From: Flavobacterium sp. ov086
GTDB lineage: Bacteria; Bacteroidota; Bacteroidia; Flavobacteriales; Flavobacteriaceae
Length of the DNA stretch: 64,000 bases
Direction: 5' to 3'
Assembly (NCBI RefSeq): GCF_900187965.1
Contig: NZ_FZNL01000017.1
Coordinates: forward strand, 62,001 to 126,000
Shown: positions 50,515 to 59,075 of the stretch, piece by piece
Layout: every line of letters starts with the position of its first letter
Numbering within the stretch: the first letter of the stretch is position 1
Program-made: the position numbers and the translations under genes
Notes under the pieces: model-generated
The model's database searches: none
Seen by the model: only the letters and a program-made list of their open reading frames with translations
Told to the model about the DNA's origin: nothing

Positions 50515-53500
50515 TTATCCTACAAGATTGATAATCTTTCCAGGAACAATAATCACTTTATTTGGTGTTTTACCATCTAACTGACGTAATGTTCTTTCGT
50601 CTTTCATGATAATTTCTTCGATTTGTTCTTTGGTTAAATCCAAAGGCAATTCAATTGTGAAACGCATTTTTCCATTGAAAGAAACCGGATATTCTTTATT
50701 AGTCTCCACTAAATGTTTCGCTTCAAAAACAGGAAAAGTTACTTCAGAAATAGAAGTTGTATGCCCTAGTTGTGACCATAATTCCTCAGCAATATGTGGC
50801 GCATAAGGCGAAACTAAAATCGCTAATGGTTCTAAAATCGCTCTTGAATGACAATTTTGAGTCGACAATTCATTTACACAAATCATAAATTGAGAAACCG
50901 AAGTGTTGAAAGAGAAACTCTCAATATCTTCTGCTACTTTTTTGATCGTTTTGTGTAATGATTTTAAGTTGTCTTTTGTTGGCTCGTCGTTGTTTACGAT
51001 TAAACCATTATTTTCATCAAAATACAATCTCCATAATTTTTTCAAGAAACCAAATACTCCTGAAATTCCAGCAGTATTCCAAGGTTTTGCTTGTTCTAAT
51101 GGTCCTAAAAACATTTCGTACAAACGTAATGTATCGGCCCCATATTCATTACAAATATCATCTGGCGTTACTACATTATATTTAGATTTCGACATTTTTT
51201 CGACTTCACGATTACAAATATATTTTTCTTCATCATTCAAAATAACAACATCGTTCAAATCATCATATCTATTATCAACTCTAAATGCCTCAACATTTAA
51301 TTCATCAGTAGTTCCTTTCAATAAGCTAATATCAACATGTCTTGTTAAAACGTTTTCATTAGAACAAATAACATCAAATGATCTACCCGATTTTTCACCA
51401 TATTTCTTTTCTATCCAATTTTCAACTTCATCAGGTACAATTCCAGAAATTATTTGTTCATAAGACGCCTTAGAAACTAATAACTTTACAGGATAAGGAA
51501 CATCTATAGCCATATTTCCTTTATTATAACCTTCTTTTGTTTTACAATTAAGCATATAAACATAGATAAACGCACTCATTCCCAAAATCATTCCCTGATT
51601 AATCAATTTTTTGAATGGTTCTTCGGTTGGAGCAAAACCTTTGTCTTTTAAGAATTTATTCCAGAAACGAGAATACAATAAGTGTCCGGTTGCGTGTTCG
51701 CTTCCTCCAATATACAAATCAACACTTTCCCAATAGGCTAAAGCTTCTTTGCTTGCAAATTCAGTTTCGTTATGCGCATCCATATAACGCATCCAATACC
51801 ATGAACTTCCCGCCCAACCTGGCATCGTGTTCAATTCAAGAGGGAAAATCGTTACATGATCTACTAAATCTGTATTGACAACTTTATTGTTTTTTGTATC
51901 CCAAGCCCAAACAGCTGCGTTTCCTAACGGAGGCAAACCATCTTCGGTTGGTAAATATTTCTCTACTTCAGGCAAAATAATTGGCAAATGTTGCGCATCG
52001 ATCATCTTTGGCAAACCATTTATATAATATACCGGAAATGGCTCTCCCCAATAACGCTGACGAGAGAAAACCGCATCACGCAAACGGTAATTTGTTTTTC
52101 CCGTTCCCTGACCAAGTTTTTCTAACTCAGCAATTACTTTTTGAGTTGCATCTTTATAATTTAATCCATTTAAGAAATCCGAATTTGCAATTTCAACATT
52201 GTCTTTAGAACCGTAAGCCGCTTCTGAAATGTCAACGTTTGCAAAAATATTTTTGATTTCCTGCATACCTTGCTGCCCTTTAAAGAAATTAGCAAAAGCA
52301 TAATCCCTTTCGTCTCCGCAAGGAACCGCCATTACAGCACCAGTTCCGTATCCTGCCAAAACATAATCGCCTATCCAAACCGGAATTGCTTCTTTTGTAA
52401 AAGGATGTTCCGCATAAGCTCCTGTAAATACTCCCGAAATAGTTTTTACATCGGCCATACGCTCACGCTCTGAACGTTTTGCTGTTTTTTCGATATACGC
52501 TTCAACAGCAGCTTTTTGTTCTGGTGTTACAATTTTTGCAACCAAATCATGTTCTGGCGCCAAAGTCATAAAAGTCACTCCAAAGATGGTATCAGGTCTG
52601 GTTGTAAATACATCAATCCCCCTAGCCCCCGAAGGGGGAACATCTATAGCATTTAGCAATTCATGCTTAATAATAGTTAAGACACTATCGATATTATTCA
52701 ATATTTCTTTATTATTAAAACGAATTACTTTAAAGCCTTTTTCGTTAAGAATTTCTGTTCTTTTTGCATCTGCTTCTTGTTGCGAATCATGTATTCCTCC
52801 ATCGACTTCAATAATTAACTTTTTTGAAAGACATACAAAATCTACTATAAAATCATCTATTAAGTGTTGTTGTCTAAATTTAGCTTCAAGACCTTTTGAT
52901 TTTAAATGTAACCACAATGTTTTTTCCGCTTCGGTCGGATTATTTCTCATTTCTTTAGCTCTTTCAAGCAATAAATGAGAATTATTTCCACCTGTCATAT
53001 AACCCAAAGTTTTTTTAGACTCCAAGTTCTCTTCCCCTTCGGGGAAGGATAGGATGGGGAAATTCACCATTGCACCAACCGATTTCCCAATCCAGTTTCT
53101 TTGTGATTCTTTTATAGATTCACTCCAGTCAATATCGTTTAAACCCTGCAACAAGCGCTCTGCATAAGCTGAAATTCGCATGCTCCATTGTGTCATTTTT
53201 TTACGAATAACCGGATATCCACCACGCTCAGAAACTCCGTTTACAATTTCGTCATTTGCCAAAACAGTTCCTAAACCAGGACACCAGTTTACTTCTGTTT
53301 CTGCCAAATAAGTTAATCTGTATTGTAATAAGATTTTTTGTTGTTCATCTGACGAAAAAGAATTCCATTCGCCTGACGTAAAACCTGCAATATTATCATC
53401 ACAAACTGCATTTACATTTGCATTCCCTTCTTTTTCGAAAATCGAAACTAAAGTCGAAATATCTTCAGCTTTATCAGAATTCTTATTGTACCATGAATTG

Positions 53501-53961
53501 AACAATTGGATAAAAATCCATTGTGTATGTTTGTAATAATCAGGATTTGAAGTACGTACTTCACGACTCCAATCAAATGAAAATCCAATTTTATCTAATT
53601 GTTTTCTATATCCTGCAATTTGTTTTCCTTCTTTATCAACTCCACCATCAATATTTACACGAGTTGTATCCTCAGGACGCTGCCCCGTTTGTATCGCATA
53701 TTGTTCTGCCGGCAATCCAAAACTGTCGTATCCCATTGGATGCAAAACATTGAAACCCTGATGTCTTTTGAAACGAGAATAAACATCTGAAGCAATATAA
53801 CCCAGCGGATGCCCAACGTGCAGTCCCGCTCCGGATGGATAAGGAAACATATCTAACACATAATGTTTCGGTTTTTCAGAATTATTACTTGCAGCAAAAG
53901 TTTGGTTTTCAGCCCAATATTTTTGCCATTTCGCTTCGATTTCGTTTGGATTGTATTTCAT
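50515..53961 (-). CDS. leuS: leucyl-tRNA synthetase with in-frame DUF559 insertion
   Basis: An 1148-residue class I synthetase charging tRNA-Leu, clearly longer than the usual family length. ATG at 53961 is chosen (MKYNPNEIEAKWQKYWAENQ). FPYPSGAGLHVGHPLGY holds the HIGH motif, SRQRYWGEPFPVYY and EVEKMSKSKYNVV hold the catalytic core and KMSKS. The editing domain begins again with DVFTTRPDTIFGVTF. Between RNWIGKSVGAMVNF and this motif, about 147 residues (302-448) are foreign and contain a DUF559 nuclease-like domain. A second unusual stretch precedes KMSKS (MLNCKTKEGYNKGNMAID ... CSNENVLTRHVDISLL), longer than in common LeuRS. The frame is intact throughout, so the protein is probably made and functional, since no second leuS is visible. 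Confidence 0.95.
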   Translation of the reverse strand: MKYNPNEIEAKWQKYWAENQTFAASNNSEKPKHYVLDMFPYPSGAGLHVGHPLGYIASDVYSRFKRHQGFNVLHPMGYDSFGLPAEQYAIQTGQRPEDTTRVNIDGGVDKEGKQIAGYRKQLDKIGFSFDWSREVRTSNPDYYKHTQWIFIQLFNSWYNKNSDKAEDISTLVSIFEKEGNANVNAVCDDNIAGFTSGEWNSFSSDEQQKILLQYRLTYLAETEVNWCPGLGTVLANDEIVNGVSERGGYPVIRKKMTQWSMRISAYAERLLQGLNDIDWSESIKESQRNWIGKSVGAMVNFPILSFPEGEENLESKKTLGYMTGGNNSHLLLERAKEMRNNPTEAEKTLWLHLKSKGLEAKFRQQHLIDDFIVDFVCLSKKLIIEVDGGIHDSQQEADAKRTEILNEKGFKVIRFNNKEILNNIDSVLTIIKHELLNAIDVPPSGARGIDVFTTRPDTIFGVTFMTLAPEHDLVAKIVTPEQKAAVEAYIEKTAKRSERERMADVKTISGVFTGAYAEHPFTKEAIPVWIGDYVLAGYGTGAVMAVPCGDERDYAFANFFKGQQGMQEIKNIFANVDISEAAYGSKDNVEIANSDFLNGLNYKDATQKVIAELEKLGQGTGKTNYRLRDAVFSRQRYWGEPFPVYYINGLPKMIDAQHLPIILPEVEKYLPTEDGLPPLGNAAVWAWDTKNNKVVNTDLVDHVTIFPLELNTMPGWAGSSWYWMRYMDAHNETEFASKEALAYWESVDLYIGGSEHATGHLLYSRFWNKFLKDKGFAPTEEPFKKLINQGMILGMSAFIYVYMLNCKTKEGYNKGNMAIDVPYPVKLLVSKASYEQIISGIVPDEVENWIEKKYGEKSGRSFDVICSNENVLTRHVDISLLKGTTDELNVEAFRVDNRYDDLNDVVILNDEEKYICNREVEKMSKSKYNVVTPDDICNEYGADTLRLYEMFLGPLEQAKPWNTAGISGVFGFLKKLWRLYFDENNGLIVNNDEPTKDNLKSLHKTIKKVAEDIESFSFNTSVSQFMICVNELSTQNCHSRAILEPLAILVSPYAPHIAEELWSQLGHTTSISEVTFPVFEAKHLVETNKEYPVSFNGKMRFTIELPLDLTKEQIEEIIMKDERTLRQLDGKTPNKVIIVPGKIINLVG
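52618..53058 (-). mobile_element. putative mobile DUF559 mini-element inserted in leuS
   Basis: About 441 bp (147 codons, no stop) inserted in frame at the start of the LeuRS editing domain. It encodes PILSFPEGEENLESKKTLGY, MTGGNNSHLLLERAKEMRNN, PTEAEKTLWLHLKSKGLEAK, FRQQHLIDDFIVDFVCLSKK, LIIEVDGGIHDSQQEADAKR, then FKVIRFNNKEILNNIDSVL. The FRQQH / IVDF / IIEVDG.H / D..R..LNEKGF pattern is the DUF559 endonuclease-like fold related to Vsr. Both ends are GC-rich palindromes unlike their surroundings: CTTCCCC-TTC-GGGGAAG at 53031-53047 and CCCCC-GAA-GGGGG at 52626-52638. Exact borders are uncertain by a few codons. Confidence 0.8.
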
Positions 53962-54025
53962 TATAAAAAGGTTCAAAGGTTCTAAGTGACAAAGGTTCTA
54001 AGGTTTTGGCACTTAATTAAGTTCG

Positions 54026-54033
54026 CAAATTTA
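54026..54033 (-). promoter_or_regulatory. -7 box TAAATTTG for leuS
   Basis: Exact consensus on the minus strand, 65 bp upstream of the leuS ATG. The leader contains a direct repeat of AAGGTTCTAAG-type sequence. Confidence 0.5.
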
Positions 54034-54090
54034 CATTTATTACAGATTGTACCAAAGCTATTTCGTTGACAAACAAATAAAATAACAACA

Positions 54091-54122
54091 TACGTATTTT
54101 TAATTACGTAAAAATACGTATA
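54091..54122. promoter_or_regulatory. ATACGTATTTTT / AAAAATACGTAT inverted repeat
   Basis: A perfect 12-bp inverted repeat with an 8-nt centre AATTACGT; the ACGT core occurs three times (54093, 54107, 54117). It lies about 180 bp upstream of the ModE-like gene and is a candidate operator for it. The rest of the 53962-54301 gap holds only short palindromes and AT-rich sequence. Confidence 0.45.
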
Positions 54123-54193
54123 TTCACATTGTAATACTTAGAAAACAATCTTTTGTATGAAAAATTTCAAAACAATATATCATCCAATATAAA

Positions 54194-54239
54194 GTTCCGT
54201 AGGAACAACCAATATTGTAGAGCTGGACTTCAGTCCAGC
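54194..54239. repeat. paired short palindromes GTTCC-GTA-GGAAC and GCTGGACT-TC-AGTCCAGC
   Basis: Two adjacent perfect hairpins (54194-54206 and 54222-54239) in an otherwise AT-rich intergenic region, resembling a REP-type element. They precede the ModE-like gene. Confidence 0.6.
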
Positions 54240-54301
54240 ATAAAGAAAGAATAAATATTACATTACAATACCTATTTTTACAAGATCATTAAAAGAATCA
54301 A

Positions 54302-54649
54302 ATGGGGAATAACAAAAAATATTCTATTGAAGTTAGACTTTGGATTGAAGAAACCGAAGGTCCTTTTCTTGGAATTGGAAAAATCTGGCTATTGGAAAAT
54401 ATTAGAAAAACGGGATCTATAACAAACGCTGCAAAAGAAATGAAAATGGCTTATCGTCAAGCCTGGCAATTAGTTGAAGAAATGAATCAGCGTGCTGAAT
54501 CTCCTTTGGTAGAAAAATTACTTGGAGGAAAAGGCGGCGGTGGTGCAAGATTAACCGAAGCTGGAGAAAAAGCCATTATCGTTTTTTATGAAATCGAAAA
54601 ACGCGTTAAAGACTTTGCTTTGAAAGAAACTCAGAATCTAAAGTTTTAA
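54302..54649 (+). CDS. ModE-like winged-helix regulator
   Basis: A 115-residue protein corresponding to the N-terminal DNA-binding domain of ModE without the molybdate-binding TOBE domains. IWLLENIRKTGSITNAAKEM, KMAYRQAWQLVEEMNQRAES and LVEKLLGGKGGGGARLTEAG are the ModE/LysR-type HTH and wing. Full ModE senses molybdate; this short form must sense by another means or act constitutively. It stands 100 bp upstream of a TonB receptor gene on the same strand, suggesting that they form a unit for metal oxyanion or cofactor uptake. This link is inferred. Confidence 0.85.
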   Translation: MGNNKKYSIEVRLWIEETEGPFLGIGKIWLLENIRKTGSITNAAKEMKMAYRQAWQLVEEMNQRAESPLVEKLLGGKGGGGARLTEAGEKAIIVFYEIEKRVKDFALKETQNLKF

Positions 54650-54749
54650 AACCATTTTATCATTCCTAAAAAAACAACCAAATAACCAAAACCATTTTTT
54701 TTAACTATCAGTATTCATTTTAAAACATACTGAAAATCAAAATCAGATT

Positions 54750-57305
54750 ATGAAATTAAAACTATACTTATTTCTATTTTTTATCAGCCTGAAAAGCTTT
54801 TCTCAAATCCAAAAATCCAAAACAACTCAAGACAGTATCAAAGGCGAAGAACTGAACGAAATTGTAGTTACAGCTTCTCGCCGTTCCGAAAACATTATGC
54901 GATCTCCGATTAGTATCGAACAATTAAAATCGGCGGAAGCCAAAAAAATGGGTTCACCAAGTATTTATGAAGCGCTTGAAAATGTAAAAGGCGTTCAGAT
55001 TATAACGCCAAGTTTGGGTTTTAAGGTTATTAACACAAGAGGTTTTGCCAATTCAACCAATGTCCGTTTTGCTCAATTAGTAGACGGAATCGATAATCAG
55101 GCGCCTCATCTGGGTGCTTCAATTGCAAATGCGCTTGGTGCGAATGATCTCGACATTGATAAAATCGAAATTATTCCGGGAACTGCTGCCGCTTTATACG
55201 GAATGAACGCCATTAATGGTCTGGCAAATATTCAGACTAAAAATCCTTTTGAATATCAAGGCATTAGTATCCAGCAATTGACCGGTGTAAATCACGTTGG
55301 AAATAATGATCGCTTTTCGCCGAAATTGTATTCTCAATTTAATTTGCGTATCGCAAAAGCATTCAATGAAAAACTAGCTTTCAAAATAAATGCTTCGACA
55401 ACCGGAGGAACAGATTGGGTTGCTGATGATCGAACGGATTTGGCTCCAAATGCAAATGCTTCCACAAATTTATTTGGTACAGATAATCCGGCTTACGACG
55501 AAGTGAACGGCTACGGAAATGAATCGGCAAATAGAAAAACTTTAAATCTAAATGGTAAAAATTATGTCGTTGCCAGAACAGGGTATCGCGAAACGGATAT
55601 TTCTGATTATGACATTAAAAATTACAAAGCTGATATTGGTTTTTATTTCCGTCCAAAACAAGGAAATGAGTTAGCCGTAACTTATAAAACAGTATTAATC
55701 AATACAATTTATCAGCGTTCAAACAGATTCCGATTAGACAATTATACTTTAAATCAATTTTCGGTTGATTATCACACGCCTATTTTTCAGGTAAAAGCTT
55801 ATGCAACAACTGAGAATACGGGAGATTCATACAATATGCGTTCCCTTGCCGAAAACATGGATCGGGCTTATAAATCTGATGACAAATGGTTTGCAGATTA
55901 TTCGACGGCTTACAAAAACGCAATAACAAACGGAGCTTCTGTTGCCGATGCACATAGAATAGCCAGAACTTCATCTGATCAAGGGCGTTTTGAACCAGGA
56001 ACAGTAGCTTATGAAGAAAAGAAAAATGAATTAGTCAATATCAATAATTGGGATATTGGCGCCGCTTTACGCGTAAAATCGACTTTGGTTCATGGCGAAG
56101 GTTTGATCAATTGGGATAAAGCTTTTTCGAGTTTCTTCGAAAAAATTGAAACCAAATTATTAAGCGGTTTTGATTACAGAAACTACATTATTGTTCCTGA
56201 CGGAAACTATTTTATCAATCCGGTAAATGCTTCTAAAAACTTAACCTATCAAAAACATGGTGCTTTTACACAATTAACGAAAGATTTCTTCAAAAAAAAA
56301 CTACGGTTGGGCGCTACCATAAGAATGGACAAAGCTGATTATTTTGACACTAAATTCACTCCACAATTTACAGCTGTTTATTCTCCAAAAGAAACTATTA
56401 ATTTTAGAGCATCATATCAAACCGGTTATCGTTTTCCGAGTATTTTCGAAGGTTTTTCGAATGTAAATTCCGGAGGTGTAAAACGTGTTGGCGGATTAAG
56501 AATTATGTCTGATGGCATTTTTGAAAATTCATTTACCAAAGCCTCAATTGATAAATTTCAAGCGCAAGTTAATACTGATGTAAACACAAATGGTTTAACT
56601 CAGGCACAAGCTATTGAAAAGAATAAAAACACGATTCAAAAGAATCCATACACGTATTTGGAACCTGAATTTGTAAAATCTTTCGAGTTTGGTTTTAGAG
56701 GAATGGCCTTGAACAAAAATCTTTTTATTGATGTTGATTTTTATTACAACTCTTATAAAAACTTTATTGCGCAAGTTGAAGCAAGTATTCCAAATACAAC
56801 AGATCCAAATAAAATTCCGACAGCTTTATATTCCAAAAGCACTCAAAACAGATATCGACTTTGGACAAATTCCAAAAGTAAAATCTACAATTATGGAGCA
56901 AGTTTAGGTTTAAAATATCGAATCGATGAAACTTTTACGGCGCTAACAAATCTTACGTACACAAAACTCGATCGAACTGATGATAAAGATGGTCTTGAAG
57001 ATGGTTTTAATACTCCTGAATTTAATGTAAACGGAACTTTAATGGCGCAAAATATCTGGCAAAATCTCGGCGCAAGCGCAACGGCGAGATATCAAAACAA
57101 CTTTGATTATGTTTCTTTCTTAGTCTCAGGAACTGTTCCAGCTTACTGGTCAATGGATGCTCAAGTAAACTATAACTTCAAAAAAACAGGTTTGACAACT
57201 AAATTAGGCGGAACCAATATTCTAAACAAACCCTATACTTCAATTCTTGGCGGACCTTCAATTGGCGGATTGTATTATCTGTCGTTGGTTTGGGAAACGA
57301 AATAA
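54750..57305 (+). CDS. TonB-dependent receptor, neighbour of ModE-like regulator
   Basis: An 851-residue outer membrane transporter. Signal peptide MKLKLYLFLFFISLKSFSQ, then GEELNEIVVTASRRSENIMR (TonB-box-like region), plug about 55-170 (MGSPSIYEALENVKGVQII, FKVINTRGFANSTNVRFAQL, VDGIDNQAPHLG, DIDKIEIIPGTAAALYGMNA), and a barrel ending GGLYYLSLVWETK. No carboxypeptidase-like N-terminal domain. The barrel motif FRASYQTGYRFPSIFEGFSN is typical of siderophore/metal-type receptors. Its substrate is unknown; proximity to the ModE-like gene suggests an oxyanion complex. The C-terminus lacks the usual final Phe, ending in Lys. Confidence 0.88.
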   Translation: MKLKLYLFLFFISLKSFSQIQKSKTTQDSIKGEELNEIVVTASRRSENIMRSPISIEQLKSAEAKKMGSPSIYEALENVKGVQIITPSLGFKVINTRGFANSTNVRFAQLVDGIDNQAPHLGASIANALGANDLDIDKIEIIPGTAAALYGMNAINGLANIQTKNPFEYQGISIQQLTGVNHVGNNDRFSPKLYSQFNLRIAKAFNEKLAFKINASTTGGTDWVADDRTDLAPNANASTNLFGTDNPAYDEVNGYGNESANRKTLNLNGKNYVVARTGYRETDISDYDIKNYKADIGFYFRPKQGNELAVTYKTVLINTIYQRSNRFRLDNYTLNQFSVDYHTPIFQVKAYATTENTGDSYNMRSLAENMDRAYKSDDKWFADYSTAYKNAITNGASVADAHRIARTSSDQGRFEPGTVAYEEKKNELVNINNWDIGAALRVKSTLVHGEGLINWDKAFSSFFEKIETKLLSGFDYRNYIIVPDGNYFINPVNASKNLTYQKHGAFTQLTKDFFKKKLRLGATIRMDKADYFDTKFTPQFTAVYSPKETINFRASYQTGYRFPSIFEGFSNVNSGGVKRVGGLRIMSDGIFENSFTKASIDKFQAQVNTDVNTNGLTQAQAIEKNKNTIQKNPYTYLEPEFVKSFEFGFRGMALNKNLFIDVDFYYNSYKNFIAQVEASIPNTTDPNKIPTALYSKSTQNRYRLWTNSKSKIYNYGASLGLKYRIDETFTALTNLTYTKLDRTDDKDGLEDGFNTPEFNVNGTLMAQNIWQNLGASATARYQNNFDYVSFLVSGTVPAYWSMDAQVNYNFKKTGLTTKLGGTNILNKPYTSILGGPSIGGLYYLSLVWETK

Positions 57306-57615
57306 TTTAACCGCAAAGTGCGCTAAGTTTTTATCTATAGTTACGTTCACAAAACGCAAAGTACGCAAAGCTAAATCAACAGAAAACTTTGCCTGCTTTG
57401 CGTTTTTATAAAGCCCAGCACTTAAAAAAAACTTGCGCACTTTGCGGTTAAATAAACTCACAAAACAGAAAGTTCGCAAAGCAGAATCAATACAAAGCTT
57501 TGCGAACTTTGCGTTTTTACTATACCCGGCATTAAAAAAAACCTTGCGCACTTTGCGGTTAAATAACCCCCGCATTAAAAAAAAAACTTAACGTACTTTG
57601 CGGTTAAATAAACTT
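57305..57615. repeat. tandem ~110-bp GCAAAG hairpin repeats
   Basis: A unit running CGCAAAGTACGCAAAGC ... TTTGCCTGCTTTGCG ... TTGCGCACTTTGCGGTTAAA (about 57356-57455) is repeated, diverged, at about 57466-57567, with partial units on both sides: AACCGCAAAGTGCGC at 57309-57323 and TTAACGTACTTTGCGGTTAAA at 57588-57608. Every unit is full of GCAAAG/CTTTGC inverted repeats. No gene is credible here; a 105-aa minus-strand frame across it is a by-product of the repeats. Confidence 0.75.
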
Positions 57616-57726
57616 TTTATTAATTATCTAATCGTATATTTATTGTACGAAAGTTAAAAGTTTGATCGTTATTAACTTTAAATAAAGAAATACTTTATTA
57701 TTTTTACCACATAATTTAAGCAAACT

Positions 57727-58602
57727 ATGAGTTCTAACTTTGATAAATTTCAAAAGCGCAGGTTAATTTCCTCTTATTTTTCGGTTGTGTTAAGTGTTTT
57801 CCTGGTATTATTCCTTTTGGGAGTACTGGGATTATTCATTATCAATTCTAAAAAACTAGCCAATGATTTTAAAGAAAAAATCGCGATGACGGTTTTCTTC
57901 AAAAATGAGGCTAATGATAGTGTAATAAAAGCATTCAATACCGAATTGAAAAGGGCGCCTTTCGCAAGATCTTATGCTTATGTTTCTAAAGAAAAAGCAG
58001 CAAAAGAACATACAGATATCATTGGTGAAGATTTCTTAACCTTTTTGGGAGAAAATCCATTATTAAACTCTTACGACATTCACTTAAAAGCTGATTATGT
58101 TGAGAGAGACAGCATCTCAAAAATCGAAAGCATTTTACGACAAAATACTATGATTGAAGATATTGTTTATGACAAACAATTAGTAAATCTGGTAAATGAT
58201 AACATCAAAAAAGTAAGTATGTGGATTTTGATTATCAGCGGTTTCCTTGCGGTAATTGCCGTATTATTAATCAACAGTTCATTACGTTTATCCATTCACT
58301 CAAACCGTTTTATCATTAAAACCATGCAAATGGTTGGTGCTACAAAATCGTTTATTCGTAAGCCATTTGTAATGCGTAGCGTAAAACTAGGGATGTTAGG
58401 TGCCGGATTAGCAATTATTGCTTTAATTGCCCTTTTACTTTATGTTGAATCAAATTTCCCTGGATTAGGAATTTTAGAAGACAAAGCCTTAATAGGATTG
58501 GTTTTATTAGCCGTTTTTGGATTAGGAGTTTTGATCACTTGGGTAAGTACACACTTTGCAACACAACGTTTCCTGAATTTAAGAACTGACGATCTTTATT
58601 AA
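57727..58602 (+). CDS. ftsX: cell division protein FtsX
   Basis: A 291-residue inner membrane permease-like protein that with FtsE controls septal peptidoglycan hydrolases. A cytosolic N-terminus is followed by TM1 (YFSVVLSVFLVLFLLGVLGL), a periplasmic domain (IAMTVFFKNEANDSVIKAFN ... VYDKQLVNLVNDNIKKVSM, about 50-165) and three C-terminal helices (WILIISGFLAVIAVLLIN, LGMLGAGLAIIALIALLLYV, ALIGLVLLAVFGLGVLITWV). HSNRFIIKTMQMVGATKSFI is the conserved FtsX cytosolic loop. It heads the conserved Flavobacterial run ftsX, DUF3098, uppP, truB; ftsE is not adjacent. Confidence 0.95.
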   Translation: MSSNFDKFQKRRLISSYFSVVLSVFLVLFLLGVLGLFIINSKKLANDFKEKIAMTVFFKNEANDSVIKAFNTELKRAPFARSYAYVSKEKAAKEHTDIIGEDFLTFLGENPLLNSYDIHLKADYVERDSISKIESILRQNTMIEDIVYDKQLVNLVNDNIKKVSMWILIISGFLAVIAVLLINSSLRLSIHSNRFIIKTMQMVGATKSFIRKPFVMRSVKLGMLGAGLAIIALIALLLYVESNFPGLGILEDKALIGLVLLAVFGLGVLITWVSTHFATQRFLNLRTDDLY

Positions 58603-58611
58603 TTAAAGATT

Positions 58612-58633
58612 ACTCCCGATAGCTATCGGGAGT
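58612..58633. repeat. ACTCCCGATAGCTATCGGGAGT palindrome family member
   Basis: Perfect 22-bp palindrome ten bases past the ftsX stop; the core is the same as at 6173-6190. Confidence 0.8.
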
Positions 58634-58673
58634 AGATTTTAGATTTTTAAAATAAACTCATAATAAAGCCTTC

Positions 58674-58689
58674 TCCCGAAATTTCGGGA
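58674..58689. repeat. TCCCGAAATTTCGGGA palindrome
   Basis: Perfect 16-bp palindrome 26 bp upstream of the DUF3098 start, a variant of the same family. Confidence 0.75.
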
Positions 58690-58715
58690 TCGCTCAGGCT
58701 TACAAACTTATAAAA

Positions 58716-58967
58716 ATGAAAAACAACAACAATACAGAACAACCACAAAAACAAGAATTTCTTTTTGATGGTATAAATTACAAAATTCTATTAATTGGAA
58801 TTGGTGTTATCGCACTTGGGTTTATCCTAATGTCTGGTGGAGGAAGTGATAATCCGAATGTATTTAATGAAGATGTTTTTAGTTTTAGACGTATTCGTTT
58901 AGCTCCAACAACTGTTTTAATTGGTTTTGGAATCACGATTTATTCTATTTTCAAAAAATCTAAATAG
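58716..58967 (+). CDS. DUF3098 membrane protein
   Basis: An 83-residue protein with two membrane helices: YKILLIGIGVIALGFILMSG and LAPTTVLIGFGITIYSIF, with a loop GGGSDNPNVFNEDVFSFRRI between them. This loop (GGxSxDPxxFNxxxFSFRRI) is the signature of DUF3098, a small Bacteroidota-specific family almost always encoded between ftsX and uppP. A role in division or envelope assembly is suggested only by this synteny. Confidence 0.9.
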   Translation: MKNNNNTEQPQKQEFLFDGINYKILLIGIGVIALGFILMSGGGSDNPNVFNEDVFSFRRIRLAPTTVLIGFGITIYSIFKKSK

Positions 58968-58979
58968 ACTTTTTTTTCA

Positions 58980-59044
58980 GACTTCTTAGACCTCTTAGAT
59001 CTTTAGATTATTAGATTAATCTTTACTGAAAATCTAAGAAGTCT
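58980..59044. repeat. AGACTTCTTAGA / TCTAAGAAGTCT inverted repeat
   Basis: A perfect 12-bp inverted repeat around 41 bp of TTAGAT-rich sequence, between the DUF3098 and uppP genes. Similar TCTAAAAATCTAA strings occur at 62461-62640. Confidence 0.65.
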
Positions 59045-59075
59045 AAGAAAGTCTAAAAATCTAACAATCTAATAC

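Noticed and set aside
50903..51463. 186-aa plus-strand ORF and other plus-strand ORFs inside leuS
   Set aside because: Antisense shadows of a well supported leuS frame; sequence has no domain and poor codon sense.
52618..53058. Intein in leuS
   Set aside because: No Cys/Ser at the left junction, no block B His or terminal His-Asn, and the DUF559 domain is not a LAGLIDADG or HNH intein nuclease; a silent in-frame insertion explains it better.
57258..57575. 105-aa minus-strand ORF across the repeat array
   Set aside because: It is produced by the tandem GCAAAG repeats (protein itself repeats FNRKVRKV/FFxAG) and overlaps the end of the TonB receptor gene; no promoter or conserved family.
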